21,464 bases of DNA from Amoebophrya sp. AT5.2. Its lineage: Eukaryota > Sar > Dinophyceae > Syndiniales > Amoebophryaceae. The notes below the pieces were generated by a model. The model had not been told where the DNA came from, ran no database searches, and worked only from the letters and a program-made list of their open reading frames with translations. The stretch lies in contig RXOD01004497.1 in the NCBI GenBank assembly GCA_005223375.1, forward strand, positions 1 through 21,464, in the 5' to 3' direction. Shown here piece after piece: positions 1-9,269 of this stretch (the first letter of the stretch is position 1; each line of letters starts with the position of its first letter). Both the position numbers and the translations under genes were made by a program.

Positions 1-31
1 GGACTGCCTTCTAGTATGCTGAGATGCTAAA

Positions 32-2236
32 TTGAGAATTGTTCATCTATGGATAGATCTTCCGACCGCCGCGACTGTCGAACCTCTGCTGCACGGGTCT
101 GTAACACTATCGTACTACCTCGCCCCAGTGTACCTGGGCGTGCGGCCCCTGATCATGCGCGAAACACTGCAGCACTTCGTGCCGGAGAACGGGTTTCTGC
201 TGTTGCAGGATCCGAACAAGTACGCAGGGATCGAGTTTTCCAGCGATCCGAACGAGCAACGCGGCGTGAGGAACAGTAGCTTCTTCGAAACTATGAACGT
301 GAACGACTTGGACACGCTGAAGCGTGCGAGTTTGGAGGAGGGCGGAGATGGTTTTTGGAGCATGTTTGGAACGCGTACGCCTGTGTCCGTGAGGCGGGAA
401 TTCATGAGCACTTGGTTTCGGAGTGCTTTTCGCGTGATCTACGAGTCGTTTGAGCACACGCTCGGCGCAAAGAAGCCGGAGTCGATGGTCGTGGCGAGCG
501 CGGGCGTTGGGAGGTTGGTAGCGCCGGGAACAACGGACGTCGAAGGGGGGCGTTTCGGCATTCGCACTAACTTCAGCGCTTTTGCGTACCACGAGCGAGG
601 CGCGGATACGGCCGCGATGGCAGCTGCTCGGCAGAAACTGAAGGCTTCCAGGGAGGAACTGCTCGGAGAGCCGCAGCCGCAGCCGAAGCCGCACCCCAAG
701 GAGCTGCTCGAGGGCGACTTCGATTTGGATTTGCGCAAGATCTACGCTCGCATCAAGCGCGCGGGCGGGGTCGTGAAGCCGTTCTCCATCCTCGACGCGG
801 ACTGGCTGCCGCAGTACCAGCTGGTAATGAAAAAGTTCAAGAGGCACGGTTTTCGGCCGGACTTGGACGAAATGCACCTGGATTTCTACATGATCATGCG
901 AGAGCTGCTAAAACGGCAGAGCGAGTGGAAGACCATCAAGCGAGTTCTGAGGCAAGCGGTGGAGGGCCGGCTGGACGAGATAATCTTCGACGGAAAGGGC
1001 GTGCCGGAAAAGATGAAGCTGGCGCCGATTTTGGTGAGTCGGGGCCAGGTTGTGATCACGCCGGAGGACGCGTTTCGCAGTCTCTGCGTCGAGGCGGAGC
1101 TGCGGGCAGAGCCGCTGCGGCTGGAAATTCGCGACATGCGCAGGAGGGACGGGTTCGGAAAGAGCGGCAATGGAGCTCCTGCGTCTGCTCAGTCGGCGGG
1201 GGCGGAGGTGAAAGGAGACGAGACAGAGAAGCAGAACAAGTTGATGGAAGGTCTGTTGAAGGAGGAGGCGGCGAGGCTGGAGGCGCTGATCTACAAACCG
1301 GACTTCGAGGAGCTGTCCAAAGGGCGTGCCGCGCAGCCTCCAGGCCCGCAGTTCGCGGCTCCCGGCGACGGCATCGACAGCGTCTCCCGGGAACAGGCGC
1401 AGCGGAAGCTGCTCGACGTCGTCCACTCGGCGTTCCGGGGACCCGACGCGTCGCTGCTGCGGGCGCACCGGAGGTGCGCGGAGTACTGGGAGGCCGATGC
1501 GCCCATGATTCAGGACACCTGGCTGTTCGTGAGGAACACCCCGCTGGTGCGCAAGGTGCTGGACCTGTGGGTAGACTTCCTGAAAAACCGAAAAATGCTC
1601 CTACAGATGCCCTTCACGGACCAGACGGCGCTGGGGCTGCTCGTCCGGGCGCTGGATTTGAAGTCGGCGTGTTTTCCAGGGATGTACGATCGGCAGGAGC
1701 CCGGCCACCTGCAGTTCGGTACCTGCGGAAAACGAACGGAGAGGGTACAGGCCGTCGTTGGGTACAGCGCGGCTGCCACCGCCCGGAACGGCGGCGCTGC
1801 GGCGCCAAGCGTTCTTGACGGAAAAAGCGTAAAGACGCAACTGCTGTCGGTGCAAGTGCAGCGAGAAGGCGCGCCTAAGGAGGTTGTGCGAGAAAATGAC
1901 GCCGCTGCGTGTCCGACGCCGTGGTGGGTCGGGATGCGGCGGGAAGAAGGACTTCACGGGCTGGGAAACCGGCTGAAGACGGTCGGAAAGCTCGTGCATG
2001 AGATCAGGCGAACCCGGAAACGCCTGGAACGCCGGGATAGAAAGCTGCGGGAGTCTGTTGGAACTGGCAGTGAGGGGGCGGCATCTACGTCTGCGACGCA
2101 TGGAAGTACTCTTCACCTCCACGAGGACGAGCCAGAAGATGTGCGGGAAGGGGGGATGTACCTCCTGTCGTGGAGAGAATTGAGTAAGCAAGACATCAAC
2201 TCCAAAACAGCAGGAGAGTGGTGGATGTGGAACTAG
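32..2236 (+). CDS. Uncharacterised protein, 5'-partial, possible glycosyltransferase-like C-terminal part
   Basis: Long open frame ending in TAG, followed at once by TGA. The first in-frame ATG is at 155, but the codons before it (from about 37) already look coding (G/C-ending, hydrophobic then aromatic residues), and the frame opens with a non-ATG TTG. I therefore read this as an internal or last exon whose start lies upstream; TGCTAAAT-then-TTGAG at 25-36 could be a branch point and 3' splice site. About 730 residues are visible. The middle is charged and helical, with a Pro/Gln-rich patch. Residues around 495-550 (numbered from 32) contain LFVRNTP, a Leu/Trp helix and DQTAL, then a Cys/Phe-rich stretch. 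That spacing recalls the acceptor-side half of GT-A glycosyltransferases (nucleotide-diphospho-sugar transferase type), but no DXD motif is visible here, so it would have to lie upstream. The function is unproven. Confidence 0.75.
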   Translation: MRIVHLWIDLPTAATVEPLLHGSVTLSYYLAPVYLGVRPLIMRETLQHFVPENGFLLLQDPNKYAGIEFSSDPNEQRGVRNSSFFETMNVNDLDTLKRASLEEGGDGFWSMFGTRTPVSVRREFMSTWFRSAFRVIYESFEHTLGAKKPESMVVASAGVGRLVAPGTTDVEGGRFGIRTNFSAFAYHERGADTAAMAAARQKLKASREELLGEPQPQPKPHPKELLEGDFDLDLRKIYARIKRAGGVVKPFSILDADWLPQYQLVMKKFKRHGFRPDLDEMHLDFYMIMRELLKRQSEWKTIKRVLRQAVEGRLDEIIFDGKGVPEKMKLAPILVSRGQVVITPEDAFRSLCVEAELRAEPLRLEIRDMRRRDGFGKSGNGAPASAQSAGAEVKGDETEKQNKLMEGLLKEEAARLEALIYKPDFEELSKGRAAQPPGPQFAAPGDGIDSVSREQAQRKLLDVVHSAFRGPDASLLRAHRRCAEYWEADAPMIQDTWLFVRNTPLVRKVLDLWVDFLKNRKMLLQMPFTDQTALGLLVRALDLKSACFPGMYDRQEPGHLQFGTCGKRTERVQAVVGYSAAATARNGGAAAPSVLDGKSVKTQLLSVQVQREGAPKEVVRENDAAACPTPWWVGMRREEGLHGLGNRLKTVGKLVHEIRRTRKRLERRDRKLRESVGTGSEGAASTSATHGSTLHLHEDEPEDVREGGMYLLSWRELSKQDINSKTAGEWWMWN

Positions 2237-2763
2237 TGATGTGAGGTTCGTATTTGAACATGCACCTGCAATGATGAAAGCAGAACTGTTCTTTTCGAAA
2301 CTGCATCGCCGAAACGAAACATCTGCTTGTCGCTTGATCGTGAACTGTACTCTATCAAACTGTAAAGCGCAACAGATCCAACGATCTTAAATCACGACGA
2401 CGGGTCTTTTTCTTATATATTATCGTTCTCAAGTGATCAAAGAAGAAAGATCAGGTTTTCGTTCAGATGAAGCTGCGGGCTAGCGCTAAACAAACCGAGA
2501 CAGTATTGCTTTCGCATGAGGAACAGGCGCGTGTCAAAGTGGTGGTTCCGACGCAAAGAACCAACTATTAGAGGTGTACGGGCGCAAAACTACTTCTGTT
2601 CTAGCCTATAGTTGCTGAGTAAGTCCAATAGCTTGACAGTCACTGTCTACATCGATCAGTTGGAGGTCAGTTTTCCGTCACGAATTCGGTGACACACGCA
2701 GACCTTTTCAGCCTGTGGCAACTCTTAGACTCTTACTTAATACAACGCTTCAAACTACAAGTC
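2237..2763 (+). other. Intergenic region before the first secreted-protein gene
   Basis: No convincing gene. It is AT-richer than the flanking coding sequence. It holds a TATA-like run (TTATATATTAT, 2413-2423) and six GATC sites, more than the two or so expected. A pyrimidine stretch ends in CAG at 2709-2711 (CCTTTTCAG), 52 nt before the ATG at 2764, and could be a 3' splice site for a cis intron or a spliced leader. The open frame begins in this stretch (GTG at 2689), but the codons before 2764 are not needed by the protein. Confidence 0.5.
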
Positions 2764-3840
2764 ATGACATCCCGGCCTTTCGGTGGGCGCGCCTCTACGG
2801 CGCTGACTTTGGCAGTTCTCGGATTCGTTCGAGGTGTCGCAAACGCAATGGTGCCACACACAGCGACGAGACAATCCCGTCGCCGCGGTTTGGCAGGTCT
2901 GAACGCGCAAAATCGTCGTAGCGCCACTACAAACGGAGGGCTCTCGTCCCCGAGTTCACGCTCCTCGGCCGCCGCTGCAGCAACACGCACGCGGGTCGTC
3001 GGTCCAGAGGAGGGCGCGACCTCTGTCGGAATCACCGTGGCCCCTGCTCCCCCTTCGACGCCGACGGGCAGAGCCAGACCCCCGGCCCGATGGAACCAAC
3101 CGCGTCACAAAAAACGCGGGCTGGGTCGTGTGGGGTCGTGTGCGGCGCGCGGTGGACGCTGTTCCGTGATGCAGCGGGGCACACAAAATTCTCCAGCTAC
3201 ACCGTCGACCACCCCGCCTCGCGTGATGAGTTCGCCGGCAGCTCTTTCGCAACTCGGAGAAACTGACGGCGCTAGGGCTCCAGTCGATGCTAAATATTTG
3301 CGTGCATTGCCCCGAACGGCAAGCGAGACGGATCTCGAAGCGCTACGCAGGGCATGCGCTGGCGATGGATTCTCCCGGGACGTCGGCGGAAGTGGCACTG
3401 CGTTCGCCCCTCGGTTGATTTTTTCCGAAGATCGTGACGATGATGATGGGAAAACAGTATTCCACAAGAAAAGTTGCGCTATGGCGTTCCGCGGAGGCAG
3501 CTCTTGGAGCGGGGGGTATCAGAATCAGTCCGGGGAGGAGCAGCCGGCGGCGTCTTCTACGGTCGAGGTTCCGTATACGTATTCCCGCACAGACGACGCG
3601 ACCCCGCCGCATCCGGTGACCAACGCGCACAGGTACACCGCAGACCCGCCGCATGAAGATTTCTCTCCGGAAAACGACTGGGAACTCGTGAGGCCGTTCC
3701 AACTGCCGACAGCGGCCGTCGACTTGGACGACTTCTGGGATCCGCTTCCTCCGCACCTGCGGCCAAGTGCGGATGACCTCAGTTTTCCACGTCCATACAG
3801 CAATCAGTTCAGAGCGTTCTGCGCGCACGTCTCGAGATGA
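2764..3840 (+). CDS. Secreted low-complexity protein, function unknown
   Basis: Encodes 358 residues from the ATG at 2764, ending in TGA. I chose this start because it gives a classic signal peptide: an Arg-containing N-region, a hydrophobic core (ALTLAVLGFV, residues 13-22) and a small-residue cleavage site A-N-A at 26-28. The mature protein has a basic Arg/Ser/Ala/Thr-rich first half (about 30-190) and an acidic, Pro/Asp/aromatic-rich C-terminus (about 300-350, with DLDDFWDPLPPHLRP). No transmembrane helix follows the signal peptide. There are only two or three Cys, so it is not a disulphide-rich toxin type. I recognise no family. The next gene also encodes a signal-peptide, low-complexity protein, so the two may belong to a secreted set. 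Exported low-complexity proteins are common in parasitic alveolates, but export to a host is only a guess. Confidence 0.7.
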   Translation: MTSRPFGGRASTALTLAVLGFVRGVANAMVPHTATRQSRRRGLAGLNAQNRRSATTNGGLSSPSSRSSAAAAATRTRVVGPEEGATSVGITVAPAPPSTPTGRARPPARWNQPRHKKRGLGRVGSCAARGGRCSVMQRGTQNSPATPSTTPPRVMSSPAALSQLGETDGARAPVDAKYLRALPRTASETDLEALRRACAGDGFSRDVGGSGTAFAPRLIFSEDRDDDDGKTVFHKKSCAMAFRGGSSWSGGYQNQSGEEQPAASSTVEVPYTYSRTDDATPPHPVTNAHRYTADPPHEDFSPENDWELVRPFQLPTAAVDLDDFWDPLPPHLRPSADDLSFPRPYSNQFRAFCAHVSR

Positions 3841-4743
3841 AAGACGTTGGTCGAGAAGCCAGACAGACGCTAATGAATGAATGAACGGGGTCGCGGGAAT
3901 TGATGTAGGTGTAGAGGGACACAATTATAGCACAGTGGATGGGGACGGAAAAAAAAAGAACATTTCTCAAACTAATGTCGCTGCCCGCTTGATGTCGTGG
4001 CAGGGAGAGAAACTTGTGTGGGTCGCTCTCTGAGGTGGCGTTATCTTTGACCTCTGGGTCGATAAAAAGCACAGAAGTAAGTGACTCTACAGTAATTGCA
4101 GGCTCTAAAAACGCGAATTCTCTTGAGCCCCCCTTAATTAAGTAACAGGAAAGCGACCAGGAGGCGTTCTTTTACCAAGCACGCAACCCCGTCCGATGTC
4201 TCGAAGGGTACCTAGAATCTGCATTTCTTTCGATTTTACATGAACGTCATTGTCTCTCCTCTTGTTCTCCGACCCGAACATGGACGCGCGCTTTCTACTA
4301 CATACACGCCCTTGAAGGCGCATCACGTATAGAAGCCAAGGAAACTACCACTACGTGGTGAAGCTGCTCGCAGAACCGATTAAGTACTTCAAAATTGAAT
4401 CTTGTAAAAAAATGCGGGAAATCGAAATACACGCGCCATAAAGGTTTCCAAAAAAGTCCGCACCAGATCGCTTGGAATCTACCAAAATACGTGGTCGAAA
4501 AACGGACTGTTTTTGCGCAAAGGAATACTCGGTCCAGCTTTATTATTTGAAAGGGACGGAACACGCCTCACGCCAGTGGCTGCCGCTTGTGCATTTGTTC
4601 TTCTGCTTTTAAGAAAAACGTCTCCGAGATTGCCGCGCCTTCGGCAGCAGACGACTGGTAGCGCTGCGGAATAGATCTGTAGTCGTGAAACAAAAAGACA
4701 CATCAAACACGTGAAATTATACACTCACAATGATTTTTTTCAG
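3841..4743 (+). other. Intergenic region with a strong 3' splice site at its end
   Basis: About 900 nt with no supported gene. Short frames on the minus strand (for example 4298-4564) show no recognisable motifs and uneven composition. Just after the upstream stop is a small (AATG)3 repeat at 3873-3884. The region ends in a textbook acceptor, TGATTTTTTTCAG (4731-4743). That acceptor overlaps the first ATG of the downstream open frame (4730), so the ATG is unlikely to be in the mature mRNA. Confidence 0.5.
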
Positions 4744-4888
4744 CGCGACCACTGCAACGCCAAATCCTCCTAGACCTTTCGGCTTTTTTCTTCATTGGTT
4801 TTGCCGTTCGGTGATTGGACTAAAAGATATCGCTGCGGAATCGGAATTTGACGCTCGCTTGCACTTGGCCTTACCGCCACTCACTACC

Positions 4889-7800
4889 ATGCGCACTGAT
4901 TACCCTACCCCCAGGCGAGCCGGTGCGGGTCTTCTCCACGGTGTTTTGATTGCGTGCAGCATCGTGCCTCACGCGTTCATTCTCTCCGAGGCCAGCGAGT
5001 GGTATGGAAACGCAGACTCTTCGCTGTGGCGGCCCGACGGCGGCAAGTGGCGCCTTCGCAACGATCGCTGGCAGCCGCCGTGGCAGAAGAAAAATACTGC
5101 GCCCAGGGGGTCCAAGCCCATCACGCAGGATCCGGGTCCGGACCATGTGGCCGAAACTAGTGCTGGTGGAGCTGCGCCAGCGCGTGGTGATGCCCACAAG
5201 GAGACTCATCCTGGTTCGGCGGGCCCTGCACACGGTCGCAGCAAGGCATCAACGTCCGGCTCCGGGTCTAGTTCGCCCGTGGTGCAACTAGCCGCGCACT
5301 TGCCCGGCCATCAATTTCAAGTAGAAAATCAGCAGCCAGCTTCCAGTTCCACTTGGTCCTCCACGTCGAAGTCAGCATCCACAGCAGCCCGAACTCGGAA
5401 GAGCACTCACAGGCCGCCGAAGAAAGTGCAAGCTGCGCCGCGACGGCCGGAGAGTCCACATCACGTCCGCAGGCTGAATCCTCCGGCGCCCCCGCCAGGC
5501 TCGCCCACAGTAGACGAAACCGCGCTTGCGGTTGCGCGTGAGCAAACGCAGGGCGCAGTACCCTTCAGAGTCGTGCAAAACGCGACAGCAGCGCAAAACC
5601 AGAACTGCGCGGCAACGGGGATGAACTCACCCGGTGGGGTATTCTACGACATGGCGGCGGTGGCGGCGGCGGGACTGGTGCCCTATGCGTGGTGGGACAG
5701 TCCCGTTCGCGGTCCACTGCAGCAGCTGGCAGATTCGTACGTGGCGAACTTCCCAAGATATGAGCGTCCGTCAGGGAGTGCGCCGGAGCAGTCGCCAAGT
5801 GGTGCGGCATCGAGTGGCGGCCAATCGCCAGCCGGAGCGGCGAGTGGAGGGGAGTTGGGAGTTGATAGCACCAGGAATTGGGAGCGCGCAGCCGGGGCGA
5901 CGGTGCGGCAATTTCCGCGCGGAGGCGACGTTGCGACGCTGAAGTTGGAGAACATGCTGTTCAGTGGAAGCGAGGAATACAGCATGGGCCCGGGCAGCAG
6001 TGGTCCGGTTGCTGTGGGTGGCGCACCGGACGTGGTCGTGGAGGTGCCAGCGGCAATGGACACAGAGGAAGGTCGGGACGGGGAGGCCGCAGGCGAGGCT
6101 CCGCTTTCCATCCCGAGCACGCCTGACCAGACCGGGCGCTACAGCGCCTGGGGACGCCCCGAGCCGGCGTACGCACAGCAGCTGCCCGCGAACCAGGCCC
6201 AGCCAGGACAAGAAGCGTGTTTTGCGCCCGTCCAGCAGGGAAACCCGTTATTGTGGGGAGGTGCCGCGCCGCAGCAGCAGACGCCATACATGGCCGTCTC
6301 GGGAAATCACCTCTTGGGATTGGGCTTCGCACAGAACGCTGCAGGACAGGGGCAGCTGATGCAGCCTCTACCGATGTCTACTGCACCAGCATCGCTTCCT
6401 ACGCCGACTTACTGTGACCCTTCGTCCGCGGCGACCCAGGTGGCTCCGCCACTCCCCGCAGACAGCAGCTTGGCCAGCGCGTGCGCGGTCGAACAACCAC
6501 CTAGACAGGAGAACAGCGCGGGACCTCTGATACGACTCCCGAACGATACCCTCATCGAACCCTTGCCAAACCCGTTCGCCAATGTGCAGCTAGAATCGAC
6601 CGTCGCCAGGCAAGACGAATCACGTGAATGCGAAGCCACCACAACGGAAAGGACTGGCTCTGTCCAGCTCGCCTCGCGAACACCGTCGCGATCGCCGATG
6701 GTCACTGAAGCGCCCCCAGCACCCGAAGAACCGGTGGCACCGGCATCCGCTCCTGTTGTCCCGAGCCACCTTCTGAGGGAAGCCTACCTGCAGCACCTCG
6801 TCGCGAAGGCGGTGTGGGGTGCGTCGCAGAGGAACGGCAACCCTTGGCGCAAGGTATTTGGCAGCCTCACCGCAGCGCAGAAAATAGCTGCGATCCGCCA
6901 CGTCGTGGCTCTGCGGACCCTGGACGGTTTGGACAGCACCGAAGAGCAGCAGACACGCATTGCCGCCTCCCACGTGATGCAGCACGCGGTCACAGTGTAT
7001 CGAGGGGCTTTACGCTTCCTACGCACGGTGGGCGGGGACCCCGACAGTTACCGCTCTTGGCAGGTCGGGGAGCTCAGCGGACAGGAAATCAGGGCGATGC
7101 TGGATAGACTAGCTGGCGGCCAACAAGCGTATGACGAAATGGTGAGAGGACACCACGCTGTCATGGCGCGCAAGCAGCAAGAGGTGCGCGGACAGGAAGA
7201 GCCGACGCAACGGGTCGAAGGCACGCATGAAGCAGATGGACGGGAAGATGAGGGATATACTAGCAGTCGCGGTTATGAGCGACGCAGTGACAACGAAAAC
7301 GATGTCGAACCAGTTCGGGACGCTGAAATGGAAGTGGAACAGGAGAACGAAGACGAGGCGAGTAACGACCGACACCCAGCCGCGTCTGCTGTTCGTCATG
7401 AAAAGAGTGCCGAGGCGGGGTCCCGTCGAGAAGGCATGACCACAGGAGGGAAAGATCAATCTGAAAAAGAGAGCACTGCTGCCGACGCGCACGCGACGGC
7501 TCTTGTAGCTACATTTCGAGAATTCTTTGACGATGACGAAATCAGGGAGATAGGACGGCCGTACACGAGCACAGTTTACAAAAAAAAAAAAAAAAAAAAC
7601 CGTAGGCGCGACGAGCCTACTTCGGAGTCGGACGCAGCATCGTCAGCGGGCCCTTCGGGCAGGATAGCGGCCCGCATCTCCACGGAGGCGTCTCGGCGTG
7701 CGCAGCAGCGTAGGGCAGTGCATCTGCTGCAACAGGAAGCGAACAACGAACAGGGAAGAGAACAACGAACCGATTTTCCGCCCTTCGCGGGCGGGTCAGC

Positions 7801-8428
7801 TTCGACCGGAAGTGGTACCGGTTCCGGTGGCCCCGGTGGCAGCCTTCTGCATCGCGAGCGGGAACGTCGGGAGCAAGCCGCATCTTCGTCCACAGGCTCT
7901 TCCGCGGACTCTCCCGAAACGGCGGTGCCTCTTAATCTGACCACCACGTCTGCGTCAACCACGACTAGCGCCGTTCCTGTGTCCTCGCCTCGGTCTCCGC
8001 CACCAATATCATCGGGAGAGCCAGTGCCGGTCGTAAAAACAGGACGAAGTGTCCTGGAGTGCACGGCTGGGCTGCCAGACGAGTTCGACGTTCGGCCTTT
8101 CGAGAGCGGCCATGCGGGGGGCGCGCGGCCCACTATTGGTGGGGCCGGCGCGAGCACGAGCAGCAGTTCGGTAGCCTCGTGGGCTCCGCTTCCGAGCAGC
8201 TCGAGCTGGGGCGACATAAGCACGGAGGCCGACGGCGGGTCGACGTCCGGGCACTGTGGCGCGTCGCCACCGCTGCAGGATGCTTCGGGCTCGCGCCGCA
8301 GGCCCCGCGGTAGCCCGAGGAAAGAATACTTTAGTGCGTGGAGGCCACAACTATTTCTGGACCCGGGTCGAGGGACGCACGCGTACAGAGGCTCGCCGAG
8401 CGGTGCGGCAAGTGATCAGTTTCAGTAG
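4889..8428 (+). CDS. Large secreted low-complexity protein with a helical core domain, function unknown
   Basis: Encodes 1179 residues from the ATG at 4889. The frame is open back to an ATG at 4730, but that ATG lies inside a polypyrimidine-CAG acceptor. The 4889 ATG gives a signal peptide: basic N-region with RR at 9-10, hydrophobic LLHGVLIACSIV at 15-26, cleavage probably between 29 and 35. Next come a Trp/Arg-rich patch (about 36-65), long Ser/Ala/Gly/Pro/Gln-rich disorder, and a compact helical segment at about 628-757 with Trp, Phe and Leu at regular spacing and little low complexity. Then come an acidic Glu/Asp/Arg region, a run of six lysines (898-903) encoded by 20 consecutive A bases, and a Ser/Gly-rich tail. 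I recognise no known family. The helical segment shares a motif beginning STEE with the gene at 20661. A secreted or vacuolar structural, adhesive or effector role is possible but unproven. Confidence 0.75.
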   Translation: MRTDYPTPRRAGAGLLHGVLIACSIVPHAFILSEASEWYGNADSSLWRPDGGKWRLRNDRWQPPWQKKNTAPRGSKPITQDPGPDHVAETSAGGAAPARGDAHKETHPGSAGPAHGRSKASTSGSGSSSPVVQLAAHLPGHQFQVENQQPASSSTWSSTSKSASTAARTRKSTHRPPKKVQAAPRRPESPHHVRRLNPPAPPPGSPTVDETALAVAREQTQGAVPFRVVQNATAAQNQNCAATGMNSPGGVFYDMAAVAAAGLVPYAWWDSPVRGPLQQLADSYVANFPRYERPSGSAPEQSPSGAASSGGQSPAGAASGGELGVDSTRNWERAAGATVRQFPRGGDVATLKLENMLFSGSEEYSMGPGSSGPVAVGGAPDVVVEVPAAMDTEEGRDGEAAGEAPLSIPSTPDQTGRYSAWGRPEPAYAQQLPANQAQPGQEACFAPVQQGNPLLWGGAAPQQQTPYMAVSGNHLLGLGFAQNAAGQGQLMQPLPMSTAPASLPTPTYCDPSSAATQVAPPLPADSSLASACAVEQPPRQENSAGPLIRLPNDTLIEPLPNPFANVQLESTVARQDESRECEATTTERTGSVQLASRTPSRSPMVTEAPPAPEEPVAPASAPVVPSHLLREAYLQHLVAKAVWGASQRNGNPWRKVFGSLTAAQKIAAIRHVVALRTLDGLDSTEEQQTRIAASHVMQHAVTVYRGALRFLRTVGGDPDSYRSWQVGELSGQEIRAMLDRLAGGQQAYDEMVRGHHAVMARKQQEVRGQEEPTQRVEGTHEADGREDEGYTSSRGYERRSDNENDVEPVRDAEMEVEQENEDEASNDRHPAASAVRHEKSAEAGSRREGMTTGGKDQSEKESTAADAHATALVATFREFFDDDEIREIGRPYTSTVYKKKKKKNRRRDEPTSESDAASSAGPSGRIAARISTEASRRAQQRRAVHLLQQEANNEQGREQRTDFPPFAGGSASTGSGTGSGGPGGSLLHRERERREQAASSSTGSSADSPETAVPLNLTTTSASTTTSAVPVSSPRSPPPISSGEPVPVVKTGRSVLECTAGLPDEFDVRPFESGHAGGARPTIGGAGASTSSSSVASWAPLPSSSSWGDISTEADGGSTSGHCGASPPLQDASGSRRRPRGSPRKEYFSAWRPQLFLDPGRGTHAYRGSPSGAASDQFQ
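7580..7599 (+). repeat. Run of 20 A bases inside a coding sequence
   Basis: The bases are uninterrupted A. They are read as six AAA lysine codons plus the first two bases of AAC, and the frame stays open for over 820 nt on both sides. It lies between an acidic region and a basic Asn/Arg patch of the 4889-8428 protein. Confidence 0.95.
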
Positions 8429-8519
8429 AAGCGCTGCTGTCCCAAGCCCAACTCTAACGTCTGCGAAAGCAGCCATCTGTGTCACTTGATTTTTTTTTGA
8501 ATCCATCGTCCACCTAAGA

Positions 8520-8875
8520 AATACAGTGCTGTCCGTTGCAATTACTGTTATGAAAAATCAATTTATCTTCAGCACTCACATGGGTCTGGGCCATCGTGGT
8601 CTCTGAGAAACTCAAATTGCACAGAAGATTGTATTGCCTGCAGTTGCTTCTAGCGAGTGCGTCAATGCTGATTTAAACAATACAGTGTTGTCCTTTGTTG
8701 AAGTTGAAAATTAGTTGTATGCACTCGAGGCCGCGTCCAGGCTGAGGGGCCCAAAAAAAAAATGAGGGTGTAGGACATGGGTCTGGCCCATGCATAGTGG
8801 TTCCTGAGAAACTTAAATTGCACGAAAAAATTTTATCGCCTGCATCTGCAGCTAGCGAGTGAGCCAATGCTGAAG
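8520..8875 (+). repeat. Diverged tandem duplication, two copies
   Basis: Copy A runs about 8520-8672 and copy B about 8679-8875. Both start AATACAGTG(C/T)TGTCC, both contain ACATGGGTCTGG, CTGAGAAACT(C/T)AAATTGCAC, and both end CTAGCGAGTG then CAATGCTGA, in the same order. By eye they match at roughly four bases in five over the shared parts. Copy B has about 40 extra bases, including a GC-rich stretch and a run of ten A at 8753-8762. The CATGGG/CCCATG arms at 8776-8792 in copy B can form a small hairpin; copy A keeps a shorter version. No coding potential is seen. Confidence 0.8.
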
Positions 8876-8931
8876 CTGTTTTTTTTTGGAGACGCGGACA
8901 CTCCGCAATTGACGAACGAACTTGCTGCTCG

Positions 8932-9163
8932 GATCTCTGTCATACTCCAACTCCATGCTCAGTGATCTGGTCAATACGCGCGATCATTTTTGCGATCAGG
9001 TGCCTGGCGATCGCGATCCGAAATATTTCCGCTCGAACGAAGTTCATCTCGTGCTTTTCTCTAGTACATTCAGATTTTTCTTTTCACTTTCAGCACAGAT
9101 CGATCATCGATAATCAGATCCTCCGATGATCGCGCAAGACGCTTCGTGATAGCTATCTCGATC
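8932..9163 (+). promoter_or_regulatory. GATC- and palindrome-rich block upstream of the DBP10-type helicase gene
   Basis: Eleven GATC tetramers occur in 232 nt (at 8932, 8964, 8982, 8994, 9009, 9015, 9098, 9102, 9117, 9128 and 9160), where about one is expected by chance. Embedded palindromes include GCGATCGC at 9008-9015, GATCGATC at 9098-9105 and GATAGCTATC at 9148-9157. The block ends about 190 nt before the start codon. A regulatory or replication role is inference. Confidence 0.4.
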
Positions 9164-9269
9164 TCAAAAATATGGCAGCCAGCGACTACTCCTACGCAAC
9201 GCCGACGAATGCTTTGTGATGCCATTGGTTTTCAGGAGGTGACGTAGCTGATCCGGTATTTTTAGTTGG

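Noticed and set aside
107..877. 256-residue minus-strand open frame opposite the first gene
   Set aside because: It mirrors the GC-rich codons of the plus-strand gene, has no motifs and is Arg/Leu/His-biased as expected for a shadow.
925..1818. 297-residue plus-strand frame inside the first gene
   Set aside because: Off-frame reading of a longer gene, Gly/Arg/Ala-rich, with no recognisable domain.
4298..4564. 88-residue minus-strand frame, Phe-rich
   Set aside because: Low-complexity aromatic composition from AT-rich DNA and no neighbours on that strand.
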